Positions 42,101-52,701 of a stretch of 64,000 bases of DNA are shown one piece after another. How positions within the stretch are numbered: position 1 is the first letter of the stretch; each line of letters opens with the position of its first letter. The stretch comes from Chaenocephalus aceratus (taxonomy: Eukaryota > Chordata > Actinopteri > Perciformes > Channichthyidae). The DNA lies in contig CM043801.1 in the NCBI GenBank assembly GCA_023974075.1, positions 28,377,504 to 28,441,503 of the forward strand. The letters are read 5' to 3'. A program made the position numbers and the translations under genes. The notes beneath the pieces are model-generated. The model searched no databases. It was given only the letters and a program-made list of their open reading frames with translations, and was not told the DNA's origin.

Positions 42101-45100
42101 TAATATATAAAAACCTAACCTTTCAGAAGAACTGAAACCAAACAAAAACTAGCAAAAGCAGTCAAAATCAATATAAAACGAAAGATTTAAAACTATTATA
42201 ACCTCGCCTGCAGGTCCAGAGCCATCTTCAACAGTCCCTCCCTGGAGGATCTGGGCACCTTCTCCTGCGTTGTCACCAACACTGAGGGCTTCTCCTCCAG
42301 CTACACTCTCACTGAGGAGGGTGAGTCGCCCACAGTCCCGGCATCTCTGCTTCTGAAACTTGATTCTCTTGTCATTTATTTTGGGTGCCGTCGGTGCCAA
42401 AGGTGTGAGAAGGACTTGAAGGACTGTGTCATCATGTCTCTGTTGTTGTGTTTCAACAGCTGTGACAAATAGACCTCTGTTACACTCTGTGTTTGTCAAA
42501 TTGTTCAGTGTGTGTATGTCTGTCAAATTGTGTTTCAATCCAAGGTTCTACTTGACATGGAGTATTTGTAACTGCATACATAATAAGAAAACTGTCAGAT
42601 AGAAGTAAGACTCATATTTGATGGTGAAAGGTTTTGACACTTACACATTTTGTTGCTTTTGTTGTTACTCAACAGGTCTCAAACGTTTTCTGGACATCAG
42701 CCATGACCACAAGTTCCCAGGTGAATATCCCGCCACATCACAGATCCTTCTTATACCATGGTTTATTTTTCCCTTATCAAGAAGTTGCATATCTATCACT
42801 AACTAAAGAAAAATACTTTCTAAAAATACAGATCTTTCTTGGAAATTATAGTTACTAGGTGTGTGATGATAAATCTATTTGGATCAATGTATTCAATGAA
42901 TGAGCAATGTTCAAACGCCATCAAAACTAATTGATAATATCAATTATCATCTTCTTTGAGATATTGCTTTATTTTTTTATTGTGCAAGCATTACAAAATG
43001 TGGCACATTAGTCTGAAGAGGAGGTGTATTTCTTCTTCCATTAAATGTCTGGAATAGCCCAATACAAATAATAAATGTTTGCAGTTGGAATAAATGTAAC
43101 TTATTGTATTAAAATTGGCATATGATATCTTTGTAAATTAGTCCCAAGCCTGTAAATTGAAGGCATTAGAAATCAGGGCAGACTACTGTGAATGTAGTAG
43201 TTACCAAGCCATTGTTACATGCATAGCTTATACAAAAACATTTAAAAAATGTGCTTGTCTCCAGTTATCCCCTTCAAGAGTGAAATGGCCATGGATCTGC
43301 TGGAGAAGGGTCTCGTGCGTTTCTGGACTCAGGTGGAGAAATGCAGCTCCGCCTGCACTGTGGACTATGTCTTCAATAATGCCATCATTACTGACAACAA
43401 GGTACGAATAACAACATAACACGTTGTCCTGTGTCTTTTGGGATGGTGAATGTTCCACAACCTGATCTTGATTGGGATTTTATATCTTTTTGTTTCCAGA
43501 AATACACAGTGAACTTCAACAAGTCCACCGGAATCATTGAAATGTTCATGGACTCTCTGGAGGTCACTGACGAGGGAACGTTCACCTTCAACCTGGTGGA
43601 CGGCAAAGCTAAGGGGACGACCAGTCTGGTGCTCATTGGAGATGGTAAGACCTCAAATGTCCTTTTTTTTTTAACTCTCTTTCTATTTGGATAGAAAGAC
43701 AAATATAAATTGCACTTTTTTTCCCCTTGTGTTTGTACATTTTTCTTTTTTAAACTTGAGAGACCCAAACATTTTAAAATTAATACAAATAGAAAATAGA
43801 TCGAATAATGATGCAGTTTACCTTAAGCACATAGATGTATGCATATCCTTATGTCAATCACTTCATATGTACCCTCTTAAAAATGTATTGTAAAATGTTT
43901 GTACAAATACCCACTACCCACATATGAACAAAAAAACTGACATATAAACACCTATACACCACGCCAGCCTAGACATGCATATTTTTCCCACACCTTTTGA
44001 ATTAGTCTTTAAAGATAATTATCATACTGTAACAATAAGACATGATAATAGTAAAACAAAAAACTCTAATTCTGTATCAACATCCATGTTTATGTTGTGC
44101 TTACAGATGTATTTTATTTTAATATCAACTAAAATTGTTGATATCAAATAGGCCCCCCAACACACAGAGCACTTTTGAAGGTTACACACTGAAAGCCTCC
44201 CTCTGCTGGGTGTATTGCATCTGCTGCAGTTACAGTTCTTGTCCATTGAGGGGCAGCAGAAGACAACCTTTCTTTACGGTTTAGTCTGTCTGCTGATTTT
44301 CTGATGCACCTTTTGTTACCTAGAATTCAGGGAGCTTCAGAAGAAATCCGAGTTTGAGAGGGCCGAATGGGTCAGGAAACAGGGTAAGGTATTTTTTACT
44401 TTTCCATTACATAAGTTTAACACAATTGCTGAAGTGCATCTTGATAAATATTTTCAATGTAATATCAACAGGTCCTCACTTTGTCGAGTACATTGGCTTC
44501 ACTGTTACTCCAGAATGCAATGTGCTGTTGAAATGCAAGGTAAGAAAAGTACCTGTTTGATACTGCTGTTCATGTTTTTTTTTTAAGGAGCCTCACAAAT
44601 GGTTGCAATTCAGGTGGTGCATTTAATGTGTGTCTCTCTTCTTTCTCCACACAGATTGGAAATATCAAACCAGAGACTGAGATCACCTGGTCCAAGGACA
44701 AAATTGAAATTGCAGAGGATGATGAGGACGCCGCGAAAATCGAGAGAAAGGACGGCCATCTGACCTTTAATATCGGAAAGGTCAGCGCGTTAGACAGAGG
44801 CCGTTCATTGTGAGGAGTCGTGAGCTCCTGAGTGAAGAGGAGAGAAAGTGCCGCTTATGCTGCAGCTGTGCTTCCATCGTAGAGCTAGACTAGACTAGAT
44901 GCTTCACTGCCAACCACCCCTCTCTGACACACAGTGTGTTTCATCATAAATGATGAAACACTAGAAATATTCCTGTCCTCGAGGCCTGCTGTAATGCTGC
45001 TGGACTCGGCACGTCAGCATGTCGCACTGGGGAATTCAAATAAGCCTACTGGGTACAATTGGCACTATTTTGAAGATTTAAATCCTTATTTGGGGTTTAT

Positions 45101-48100
45101 AGACTTGTAGGACAAGCTTTGCAACATGTTGGCCCATATACAGTATATGGTTTATCTGTGTGATTCATTCATCCATTTCATTACTAACACTATATTCTAT
45201 TTGACTCCTCTGGCCAATATACTCATTTAAAACTGGAAATCTGTCCCTTGTTTGAGGATATTAATCTGGGGCTATAATACAGAAACGTTTTATCTTGAGG
45301 ATCCAATCTCAACCTTTTCGTAACCATGATAATGAGGGTAAAGAAGAACAAAAGGGATTCAGGGAAAAAGCCATTACAGATGAACACAAAGGCCCAACAC
45401 GTTCTCAAACACTCTCATAACCTCAAATAAGCTTTGAGGATAAATGTGAAGAAGTCCTGACTTTCGCTTTCCACCAGAGAATATTAGTCCGCACTTTGGT
45501 TGCTTAGCTACAACCAACAAAATGTCAGCAGGCGAATTTAATTAAGTCAGAGGCTTATTATATGGCAGGCAGACCCTACCGTCGTATTGCAGCTTGATGA
45601 TAAAACCCTCATTAGCTGTAAATTCACGAAAAAATGATGTACTTTAATTTCTCCAGAGATGTTTCCAACACCTTTAACTCACCTGCTTTCTTGTATTTTT
45701 TCAATGACAAAACGTTTACAAAGTTCTTTAACTCAACAATAAGAGAGCAGCTGCATGGGTAGAAAGGTCAAAGACATCAAAGTTTACAAATAATAACATT
45801 ACCTATCCTGAGATAAAGATATGATGAAGTGAGATAAGGTTCCTAAAGTTAGGTGAAATTTGCTTCTCTAATACCAAATTGTGAAAATCCTGTCTTCATA
45901 ACTCTTTGGATCTTAACTTAAGACAAAAGATAGGCAGTTTCTGTAATACAGCCTCTCTTCTGTTTGTGCCAGTGAAGTTGTATTGATGTTTCAAGGTACC
46001 TGTACATTGAAACTGTATTATCATCACTCATAAAGAGAGGGTTGGTGTCATTGCATGAGCTCAGGAGAGGTGGCCCATCCACAGCCACTCCTGTCCATCG
46101 CACTTGCATTAACTGGCTTATCTGTCTAATTCACAGTGCGTTATTAAGCAGGAGAAACCGAAAGGAAAAGAAGGAAAAAAGGCTGCAACTGCAGAGGACG
46201 TGCCGCCGCCGCCAAGAGCCAAAGTCTGGACATATTGCTTGCTGCCCCAAGTTCACGCCTATAAATATGTCCTTGTCGTTTTACATTATTCATGTTTTCC
46301 TTTTAATGCCTGAAGCATCCTGGGCAGAGGAAAAGCTTGACTTTTCTGCTTAGTTGGTCTTTGTCCTGTTCTTATATCTGTCCCAAGAATAATAATGTAT
46401 TTCCCTCTGTTTGATTTAGAAGGAAATTAATTACTGCCTCAAGGATACTTAAGTTGTTTTACCTTGAACTGTAGATCTCCAAGGCTGACCAAGGTGTTTA
46501 CGGTGTGGTCCTGAGGGACGAGAGAGGCAAAGATAAGAGCTCCTTCGATCTGACAGATGCAGGTAAAGCGTTGTACATGAATTATGAGAGGGAAACTCAG
46601 TCCTGTCAGTGTTGCTAAAAAAAAGTGAATAACTGTGGTTCTCATCTTTTTCTCCCAGGATACCAGACTGTAATGAACGAGCTGTTCAGGGTTATTGGTG
46701 AGTCATTAAACTCAAACGCCAAGCAGTAATTGAGCATCACACAGCAGAAAAAGCCACAGAAAGAAGCAGCATTTTTAAAGTATTTCACTGCATAAACCAT
46801 TAAAAGGCTACCGACTTAAATGCTTAAATATGATTTTTTATATACCACTTATTAAATATGTTTTCCATGGGATGTAGATAAAAACTTGACTTGTATTCTT
46901 TTCCCTCCAGCCCACTCCTCCTCTGATATCAAAATCGTCAAGTACTGAACACGGCATCATCCTCTCCTCCTCGGTCACGTATTACAATGAGGAGCTGCGT
47001 GTTGGATGGCTTCAAAAGTATGTCAAATCAACATTATTCACTTACATAGGATTTCAAAATAACTTTTCCATTCTCATCAAATATTTGCTTTACTTTACGT
47101 CGTTAGCTCTGCCAAGGAGCTTATTTGTTCAGTTCAGTTTGTGTTTTTGTCTGTTTGTCAGCAGGATTACAGAAAATTACAGGCTCAATTTTCAGGAAAA
47201 AACCATTAAATGTTTTCACTTTCAATTTCATAGCAAGATTGAACATGTGGCCTTGGTGTAAGCTCCACCTGAGTGCTTGGTGTTGGGTTAACACTAGATG
47301 TATCAAAAGAAAAATACACTCAAAGAATACAGCTAGTAAGAAATAATTAGAAAAAAAGACACAAGCACAAATTACAGAAATGTACAGATAAGACTTAACA
47401 TTCTAAAAGATTATAATAATACTATTCCAACAAATAAATAATAAGGATGCATGAAACACAACATATATTACAAAACATATTAAATATGCCTTTACGTTTT
47501 TTCAACAGCCAGTTGTTCAGCTTAATAGCAACAGGTTGTTCAGTCCCTCTCAAATCAGTTGGTCGTGTTTTCCAGACATGTGATGTTGCAAAGAAAAGGC
47601 TTTTTGTTTTTCAAAGCTTGCAAGTAAATGATCTCAAAAGGCTTTGGGGTGATTGAACATGTTTGTGACCAATTAGTAAATGGAATATGAAGGAGTATTT
47701 CTGCACTCATAAATATGTTTTGCTGCCATAGTTAATTAGTTTCTGATGCCTGATATTGCACTATTTTGACTATAATTATCCGTATCAGCTCTCCTGCACA
47801 ATCTCCCCATGAATTATATAAAACACAATCCACAGATGGGGACAAAATCTCCCCAACTGGTAGTGAGGTCACGTTTCTCATTTTGGTATAATACAGGGAT
47901 GATTGTGTAATTACTGCTTTCCTGTCTGAATCCTGCTCTTCAGAGTACTCGATACTTTGAGTCAACAGTCCAGCCTTAATTGATCTCTGTGTTTCCCTTT
48001 TTTCTCCATTAGAGATGCTAAGATCGCCGTCTCAGAGAGAGTTAAGTCTGGAGTCACAGGAGAGGAGCTTTGGCTTAAAATCAATGAGCCCACTGAGAAG

Positions 48101-49765
48101 GACAAGGGCAAATACACCATGGACATCTTTGATGGCAAGGATGGCGTAAAGAGAGTCTTTGATCTGAGCGGCAAGGGTAAGTGAAACGTTTAAAGTCAAA
48201 TGGGGAAGGTTCTTCAGACTTGTGAAACGATCTTAATAACTTTGGCTTTTTTTCTTGTGCAGCATGGGAAGAGGCATTTGAAGAATTCCAGAGGCTCAAG
48301 TAAGTAAACAAACACATCTGACGCTGTTGTGTAACTCCGTTTGAAGAGGATCTTTACACAAATAAATACTAACAGTCATCACAAACTTAAAATAGACTTT
48401 TTTCCACTTTGTGAGCCCTTTAACAAGCACAATCAAAATACATGTCCTGCAATTGTAAAGCTAAGGGAAACAAAAATGTTGGCGACCTTTCTGCGCTGTG
48501 ATACTGTAAAGGATGCTTCTAAAAATGTCTGTGTCCTTCCTTCCGCAGGGCGGCAGCCCTCGCAGAAAGAAGTAAGTCATTATTTATTCATTCTTTTCCC
48601 CAAGTGGCGTCATCTATGACGAGATGTCACGTGAAAGCTATTTTAGTTTTGTTATCATTTTGAATGGTTCACTGCGATTCAACATAAGGGAGTGTTTTGT
48701 TGGTCATCTTCATATCAATATATCAATAGTGGAAAATGCTTTTCCCAAAGATGAAATGGCTATTTTAGAAAATAAATAAACCTACTTTCAAAAGTTATTT
48801 AAAACATATATGCAGTGCAGTAAAATCAAATATATTGAATGGGGGTGGTTAATTTACCAGTTTTGGTTAATATCATGTTGTCAACAAGCAGATGTTCCAC
48901 AGGTTGAAACGCTGAGTAATGATTAACATTTGTTTATTGACTCACTCTTGTATTTTCTGTTCAGACCGCGCTCGTGTGGTTGGAGGCTTGCCAGATGTGG
49001 TTGCAATCCAGGAGGGCAAGGGTAAATACATTCAGTACTAATACATTGTGTTAAAAGTAGTTTGGTGGCTTTGAAGAGAGCAAAGATGGATATTAGCACT
49101 TCAGTTCTCCTCAGGAAAGGGCTGTCTGACTGGGCTGTGTACAAATTCTAAGTATAGCATTTACTTAAAACTGATAATAATGTTTTAGAGTGGCTAAGAT
49201 ACTTTTTGTTGACGCCCCTGTCCACAGCAGTACATGGCGTATCTTCCATGTTGGTACTTTTGTTAGTTCTTCAAACTGTGGGCATGGGGGATGCAATACT
49301 GTAGAAATGGATAAGTACATCACACAACCCACTTTAAAACATTTAAACTATCCCTTTAAACGCTCTGTCTCCCCTTCAAATTACTATGCCATTATCTCAT
49401 TCCTAGGAGTGTCTCCTTCCCTCTTAAATCTGTAAAATCCAGACTTGTTAGCACACACTAAACCCCTGCATTCCTCTTTTTCTCTGTAGTCCCTGAACCT
49501 GACTGGAAATGTCTGGGGCGAGCCCGTACCTGAGGTGAGCTGGACGAAGAACGACAAGGAGCTGCTGTCTAATGAGCGCTACCAGCTCAAGTTCGAGCAC
49601 GGCAAGTTTGCCAGCATCACAATCACCTCCGTCACCACGACTGACTCTGGCAAATATGCCCTCCTGGTGAAGAACAAGTACGGAAAAGAGGCTGGAGAGT
49701 TCACCGTCAGCGTGTACAACCCAGAGGAGGAGGAAGAAGAAAGGCTAACGTATGATGCAGTGTGA
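28830..49765 (+). CDS. myom1: Myomesin-1, whole gene span
   Basis: Myomesin cross-links myosin thick filaments in the sarcomeric M-band: the N-terminus binds myosin, the central domains bind titin and the last Ig domain dimerises. About 36 exons give 4,491 nt after two one-base corrections (about 1,496 residues; human is somewhat longer, partly because of isoform exons). Order: unique N-terminus, two Ig, five FnIII, five Ig joined by helical linkers, then an acidic end NPEEEEEERLTYDAV with TGA at 49763. Phases agree at nearly every junction. Exceptions are an extra A at 46940-46941 and a one-base excess between 49021 and 49490. Myom1 rather than myom2/3 is favoured by LSPLPKRAKRTYL, similar to the MYOM1 N-terminal region, and by the myl12 neighbour. 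A poly(A) signal AATAAA lies at 49769. Confidence 0.93.
28976..32215 (+). other. myom1 large 5' intron region
   Basis: 3.2 kb of AT-rich intronic sequence. Apart from the candidate exon at 30558 I see no supported exon, RNA gene or transposon. Confidence 0.45.
30558..30606 (+). CDS. myom1: Candidate small myom1 exon
   Basis: A 49-nt segment between TTTCAG and GTAGGC. It completes the codon left by the first exon and reads CSERLPEISMDRRAIS, ending in phase 0 exactly as required by the next exon at 32216. It is chosen on phase and open frame only; there is no homology support and the donor is weak. Confidence 0.4.
32216..32697 (+). CDS. myom1: myom1 exons for the pre-Ig N-terminal region
   Basis: Exons 32216-32349 and 32508-32697. 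They read TTVKTEKGQEVVKLSPLPKR and then a Glu/Lys-rich helical part (YVAMRNLFVREAREAVEVKK) ending MELGKT, about residues 66-173. LSPxPKRAK and the NLF/NLL helix correspond to the MYOM1 region before the first Ig. The two exons join in phase. Confidence 0.85.
32819..33841 (+). CDS. myom1: myom1 first Ig domain (My2)
   Basis: Exons 32819-32976, 33251-33343, 33488-33576 and 33797-33841. I-set Ig: EFIIKPRGQTVWEGKTVKLH, cysteine in KLHCTVAG, tryptophan in PRIAWYKNN, and the F-strand DTAQYYASALNVKG, where the usual second cysteine is replaced by an alanine-type residue, as in human. A short linker FQEGAEAGPLDPKP follows. One intron contains the (AC)n microsatellite. Confidence 0.92.
33109..33184. 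repeat. (AC)38 dinucleotide microsatellite
   Basis: Uninterrupted AC dinucleotides inside a myom1 intron. The long Cys-Val open frames it produces on the minus strand are not genes. Confidence 0.97.
34276..34296. repeat. A21 homopolymer near a myom1 splice acceptor
   Basis: Twenty-one consecutive A bases lie 27 bp before the 34324 exon, in the intron. Confidence 0.9.
34324..34769 (+). CDS. myom1: myom1 second Ig domain (My3)
   Basis: Exons 34324-34485 and 34608-34769, about residues 301-409. Ig features: FEVAFGSEGDTLSLGCTV (first cysteine), PEVVWFRD (core tryptophan) and KEDEGMYTMRV (F strand). SKWVQTLWSGERATLTLVHL is nearly the same as in mammalian MYOM1. Confidence 0.93.
35310..35973 (+). 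CDS. myom1: myom1 first FnIII domain (My4)
   Basis: Exons 35310-35451 and 35774-35973, about residues 410-523. FnIII features: VVVTWKQPAVEGSSSILGYY (core Trp and Tyr), EVGTHHWAQCNDAPVKYARF, and EGRSYVFRVSAQNKAGIS with the Tyr-x-Phe-x-Val strand. Confidence 0.94.
36192..37582 (+). CDS. myom1: myom1 linker exon and second FnIII domain (My5)
   Basis: Exon 36192-36248 encodes AGPSAPWTGMIKFTEEDTT, matching the PSAPWTG linker of MYOM1 (absent from MYOM2). Exons 36629-36753 and 37399-37582 encode the FnIII: YVVLAWKPPMQRGHEGVMYY and PVKSPRFALFDLAEGKSYSF. The intron between the last two is unusually AT-rich but otherwise empty. Confidence 0.94.
37736..38744 (+). CDS. myom1: myom1 third FnIII domain (My6)
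   Basis: Exons 37736-37910 and 38623-38744. RNTNTSVVVFWSSSKEVKHL, AGYYIEYSAVGTDEWTPCNN and the second half GTNIVFRVKAVNAAGYSLSS. The 912-bp intron after this exon is where mammals keep the embryonic-heart (EH) exon. I see no convincing EH exon there. Confidence 0.93.
39657..40205 (+). CDS. myom1: myom1 fourth FnIII domain (My7)
   Basis: Exons 39657-39853 and 40079-40205. YMTLAWTEPSFNGGADIRGY, then LKENVLYQFQVRAMNMAGVS, and the linker ECKEWTITLP that joins My7 to My8 in all myomesins. Confidence 0.94.
40753..41220 (+). CDS. myom1: myom1 fifth FnIII domain (My8)
   Basis: Exons 40753-40937 and 41106-41220. TSAVVLWEPPVFSGRTPVNG, GYYLDLKLASAGEAGW, and GASYVFRVRAQNLAGVGKSS. They join in phase 0. 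Confidence 0.94.
41370..42320 (+). CDS. myom1: myom1 Ig domain My9
   Basis: Exons 41370-41526 and 42214-42320. VDVDDDGVISMVFECSEMKE (first cysteine), EFVWSKNYK (core Trp), and LEDLGTFSCVVTNTEGFSSS (second cysteine). Confidence 0.93.
42676..43644 (+). CDS. myom1: myom1 helical linker and Ig domain My10
   Basis: Exons 42676-42720 (GLKRFLDISHDHKFP helix linker), 43265-43401 and 43500-43644. VRFWTQVEKCSSACTVDYVF, then TGIIEMFMDSLEVTDEGTFT, the C-terminal Ig pattern conserved among myomesins. Confidence 0.93.
44324..46562 (+). CDS. myom1: myom1 helical linker and Ig domain My11
   Basis: Exons 44324-44383 (FRELQKKSEFERAEWVRKQ helix), 44472-44539 (GPHFVEYIGFTVTPECNVLL), 44655-44780 and 46475-46562 (ISKADQGVYGVVLRDERGKD). 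The 44780 donor is GTCAGC, which is non-typical but in the right place and phase. The 1.7-kb intron that follows contains the exon-like segment at 46137. Confidence 0.9.
46659..48176 (+). CDS. myom1: myom1 Ig domain My12, with one-base insertion
   Basis: Exons 46659-46697 (YQTVMNELFRVI helix), 46911-47017 and 48013-48176 (SERVKSGVTGEELWLKINEP, then DKGKYTMDIFDGKDGVKR). In the middle exon, GTCAAGTACTGA gives a stop. Removing one A at 46940/46941 restores a conserved stretch and brings the exon into phase with the next. The insertion is the only fault in the exon. Confidence 0.88.
48263..49765 (+). CDS. myom1: myom1 helical linker and C-terminal dimerisation Ig (My13)
   Basis: Exons 48263-48299 (WEEAFEEFQRLK), 48549-48571, 48965-49021 (RARVVGGLPDVVAIQEGK) and 49490-49765 (LNLTGNVWGEPVPEVSWTKN, then DSGKYALLVKNKYGKEAGEF). 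The C-terminal Ig mediates antiparallel myomesin dimers. The join 49021 to 49490 carries one base too many: either GGG at 49020-49022 should be GG, or a T at 49490 is extra. The usual first Ig cysteine (human NLTCNV) is Gly here (NLTGNV). Confidence 0.88.
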
Positions 49766-51486
49766 TGAAATAAAGCAGGAAAGATAAACGACTGGGCTTT
49801 CTCCAAAGCATTTTACCCCGGCACATGCTGGTGCACTGAGCAGTTTTAAATAAATGATTCATACAGCTGCTTCCTCCTGCGTCTTTCATGTGCTGGGCTA
49901 AAGAGCTTTGGGCATCGCTTGTCGAGGAAGCAAACAGCGGATGTGATACAGAGAGGATAAATGTGTGCTTTTAGTTGCTAGATATGTTTTCTGTCACTTG
50001 TGACCCTTTCAGCAGTACATGTTATGTTTAATCTTGGGAGAATGTTGACCTGTCATTAATCCTTGATTTAGCAATGAAGGCCAGCAAAAGCAAGACACTG
50101 TTTTCTTAAACTATTACGGTTTTACATTTGGAAAAACCTTTGACCTCTGAATCCAACTCATGCCTGAGGTTTATACTCTGTAAAAAAATAAAGGAAAACA
50201 CTGATGTCATGAACTTCCCTCCAGCTTTTTGCTTTGTGTCGTGAGACAATGGAAACGTGTCGGTGGATGTCACGCTCATGCTTGGTGTCTATTTGTAAAC
50301 AGCTATATGTCTGAACTGTACTGTGTGCATGTATGTTGTTCCATTAGTCCACTGTTGCAGGAGACATAACAGTTTGTAAGAGAGGTGGAACAGGTTAAAC
50401 CTAATGTCGGTCAACACATCAGTTTAAATGGATCTTTAAGTGTCACACAGCTGTATGCAATGTCATAAAGGCATAGCTTGCATACTTTTGGAAGTCTTCT
50501 CGTGTAGGTTTCAGACACTGTCGAAGAAATGTTTTGAAAGTCAAGGAATGTTGTATTTCAAGGAAACCATAAAGGTAAGCCCTGCAGCATTTAGTGACTA
50601 AAGTTAAACATAAGTCTGTTTTCTCTTCTAAGGCACTCCTTGTGATGAAGGTGCACAGGTTATAGAGAGGTTTCCTTTTTGTCTTTACATAATGGCCCAT
50701 AAGCAGCTCATTCATTGAGAAAAATGCCTCAATCAAAACCACATAATGTGATTTTCAATGAGCTCAAGGGTTTTGGTGATTAATGATGGCCTTTTATAAA
50801 AGCTGCTCGAATGGTGGCATCTGATTTCTGCCTGCTTGCATTGCTGATGCCATTCATCATGAGTTCCCAAAGTGTGGCGCTGCACCCACAGTGGATCATT
50901 AACCGGGCTGCAACTGATAGTGTGAATTTGAAAGTGATTTTCTTATATATTTAGTATTTAGTCTCAATATCCTTATATTCTAGGAATAAACAGTAGTCCC
51001 AAGTGCCCATAGAATATCTATAGTGGTAAGAAAATGTATTTTTCTCAGAAACTAATGGAGCACAATCCTATTTGGATTCCAAGTTTATTTTTTAAGGATA
51101 CACACACATGTATGTAGTGGGGAAAAAACTCAAAAGAGATGACATTTAATAAACACAAAGTAAATTACTGACTTAGACTATTGATGAAATAAGTATTTGA
51201 TTGTGATCTGAAAAATATCTTAGTTCTTTCAGATATTTTCGCAAAGTTTGTCTATACCAAATTTCATGACCAATCAGAACCAATGTTGTGGCATTTTTCC
51301 ATACTAAATAGGCCTTTGGACACACATGGGTTCTAGCCAAGAGACTGAGTTTATCTCTCACCCACATTTATAATCCTTTTTGAAATATCTGTCAATACAT
51401 TTCCTCTAAACAGTGTTCAGGGCAAAGTCTTTCAAAATAAAGAAATGCATGTTGCTCAACGTACACTGTACTAATACTTAACCCTG
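49766..51486. other. myom1 3'UTR and intergenic DNA
   Basis: AATAAA occurs at 49769-49774 and again near 49849 and 50188, so alternative poly(A) sites are possible. The rest is AT-rich without recognised genes or intact repeats. Confidence 0.45.
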
Positions 51487-51679
51487 AGCAGTGTCAGCAG
51501 AGAGAGAGCAACGCCACTGTGGGGCTCCCTGTCCCACCAACTCCAGACAGTCAGGCAGCCACGGTGGTCCGACACAGACACGTCAGGAGGCTTCTGAAGG
51601 AGTTTCACACAAACATGGGGACTCACTGAAGGCACAACAACATCCTTCATCGGCAGCATCCCGCTGGAGCAACTGAAAG
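51487..51679 (+). other. Candidate non-coding first exon of a downstream gene
   Basis: A less AT-rich stretch ends GAGCAACTGAAAG with donor GTAAAC at 51680. It has no long open frame, and TAGC/GCTAAC words typical of fish promoter surroundings follow. In human, LPIN2 lies next to MYOM1, so an lpin2-like gene to the right is possible. That is inference from gene order only. Confidence 0.3.
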
Positions 51680-52219
51680 GTAAACAGTTAATGATATGAT
51701 GATTTATAACCGTTTGATAGCCTCTCAATACGCATATTTCTGAATGCACCGTGCGCTAACGCTAGCTAACGGCTAACCTATTTTAGCTGCGATGGATTAA
51801 TTTAACACTGAAACACATAGCTAAAGGATTGGATATTAGGTCATAACGTTACGCATTAACATGAACACTTCTCATTGAAACCAGCGACTTAGCAATAGCC
51901 GTGACTGTTACCGTTTGTTTTCCGTTTGCTTTAACGGTAACCCAACGATAACAGTAAAGCTAGCAGCGGGTGCAGCTAGCTGAGCCCTGTCTCCATTCAT
52001 TTATTTCCTCTCTTCTATTCCCTTCACAGCTGTTTATGCTTTTTATCTTCACACTTGGCAAGCAATACAGTACACAGTGAACATAATACATGATTCCGTG
52101 TTTGGTTTCTGTTTGTTTGTTTCCACATTTTCCTGTTCCTGTAACGTTAATGCGGCTGTGTAATGCTGACATTTCAATCAAGCAATTTGACAGCTTTAAT
52201 ATCCGAAATTAGCATGTTT
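51680..52219. other. Non-coding, possible intron
   Basis: Contains GCTAGCTAACGGCTAACC and other GCTA/TAAC words; no gene or transposon was recognised. Confidence 0.35.
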
Positions 52220-52701
52220 AGCAGTGATGGAAGAAGTACTGAGGTCCAGTGGAGTAAAGTAACTAAGTACATTTGCGCAAGTAGGCTTACTATACTTAAG
52301 TACAGTTTTGAGGGACTTTACTACTTGAGTATTTCATTTGTCTGCTACTTTGTACTTCTACCCCACTACAATTCAGAGGTAAATATGGTACTTTTCCTCC
52401 ACTACCTTTAGTAACTTTGCAGATTTGGATTAATGATGTGAAATATAAACAACACTTAAATAGAGACTTAAGTCACACCTGGAGTAAATCCACAAACTAC
52501 CCTGTAGTATACAAAGACATTACAACTAGCTGCACCTTTACCAGCTTTGATAACACTTTAATACATCAATAATTATAATCACAACATATAATATATATCA
52601 TTCAGAAAATGGCCCATATTGTAGCATAACAATTACTTTTACTTTCGGTAATGTGATAGTTTTACTTTTGGTTAAGTACACAATCTTCTTCCACCTCTGC
52701 T
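52220..52701. mobile_element. AAGTACT-type MITE, nearly complete
   Basis: The ends AGCAGTGATGGAAGAAGTAC and ATCTTCTTCCACCTCTGCT are imperfect inverted repeats. The interior has TTACTATACTTAAGTACAG, CTACTTTGTACTTCTACCCC and AATGGCCCATATTGTAGCA. This is a common fish non-autonomous DNA transposon whose relatives also occur at 18990 and 56370. Confidence 0.7.

Noticed and set aside
46042..46353. 103-codon plus-strand frame starting MVSLHELRR
   Set aside because: The neighbouring frame (46137 onward) has much more protein-like composition; this one is its shadow.
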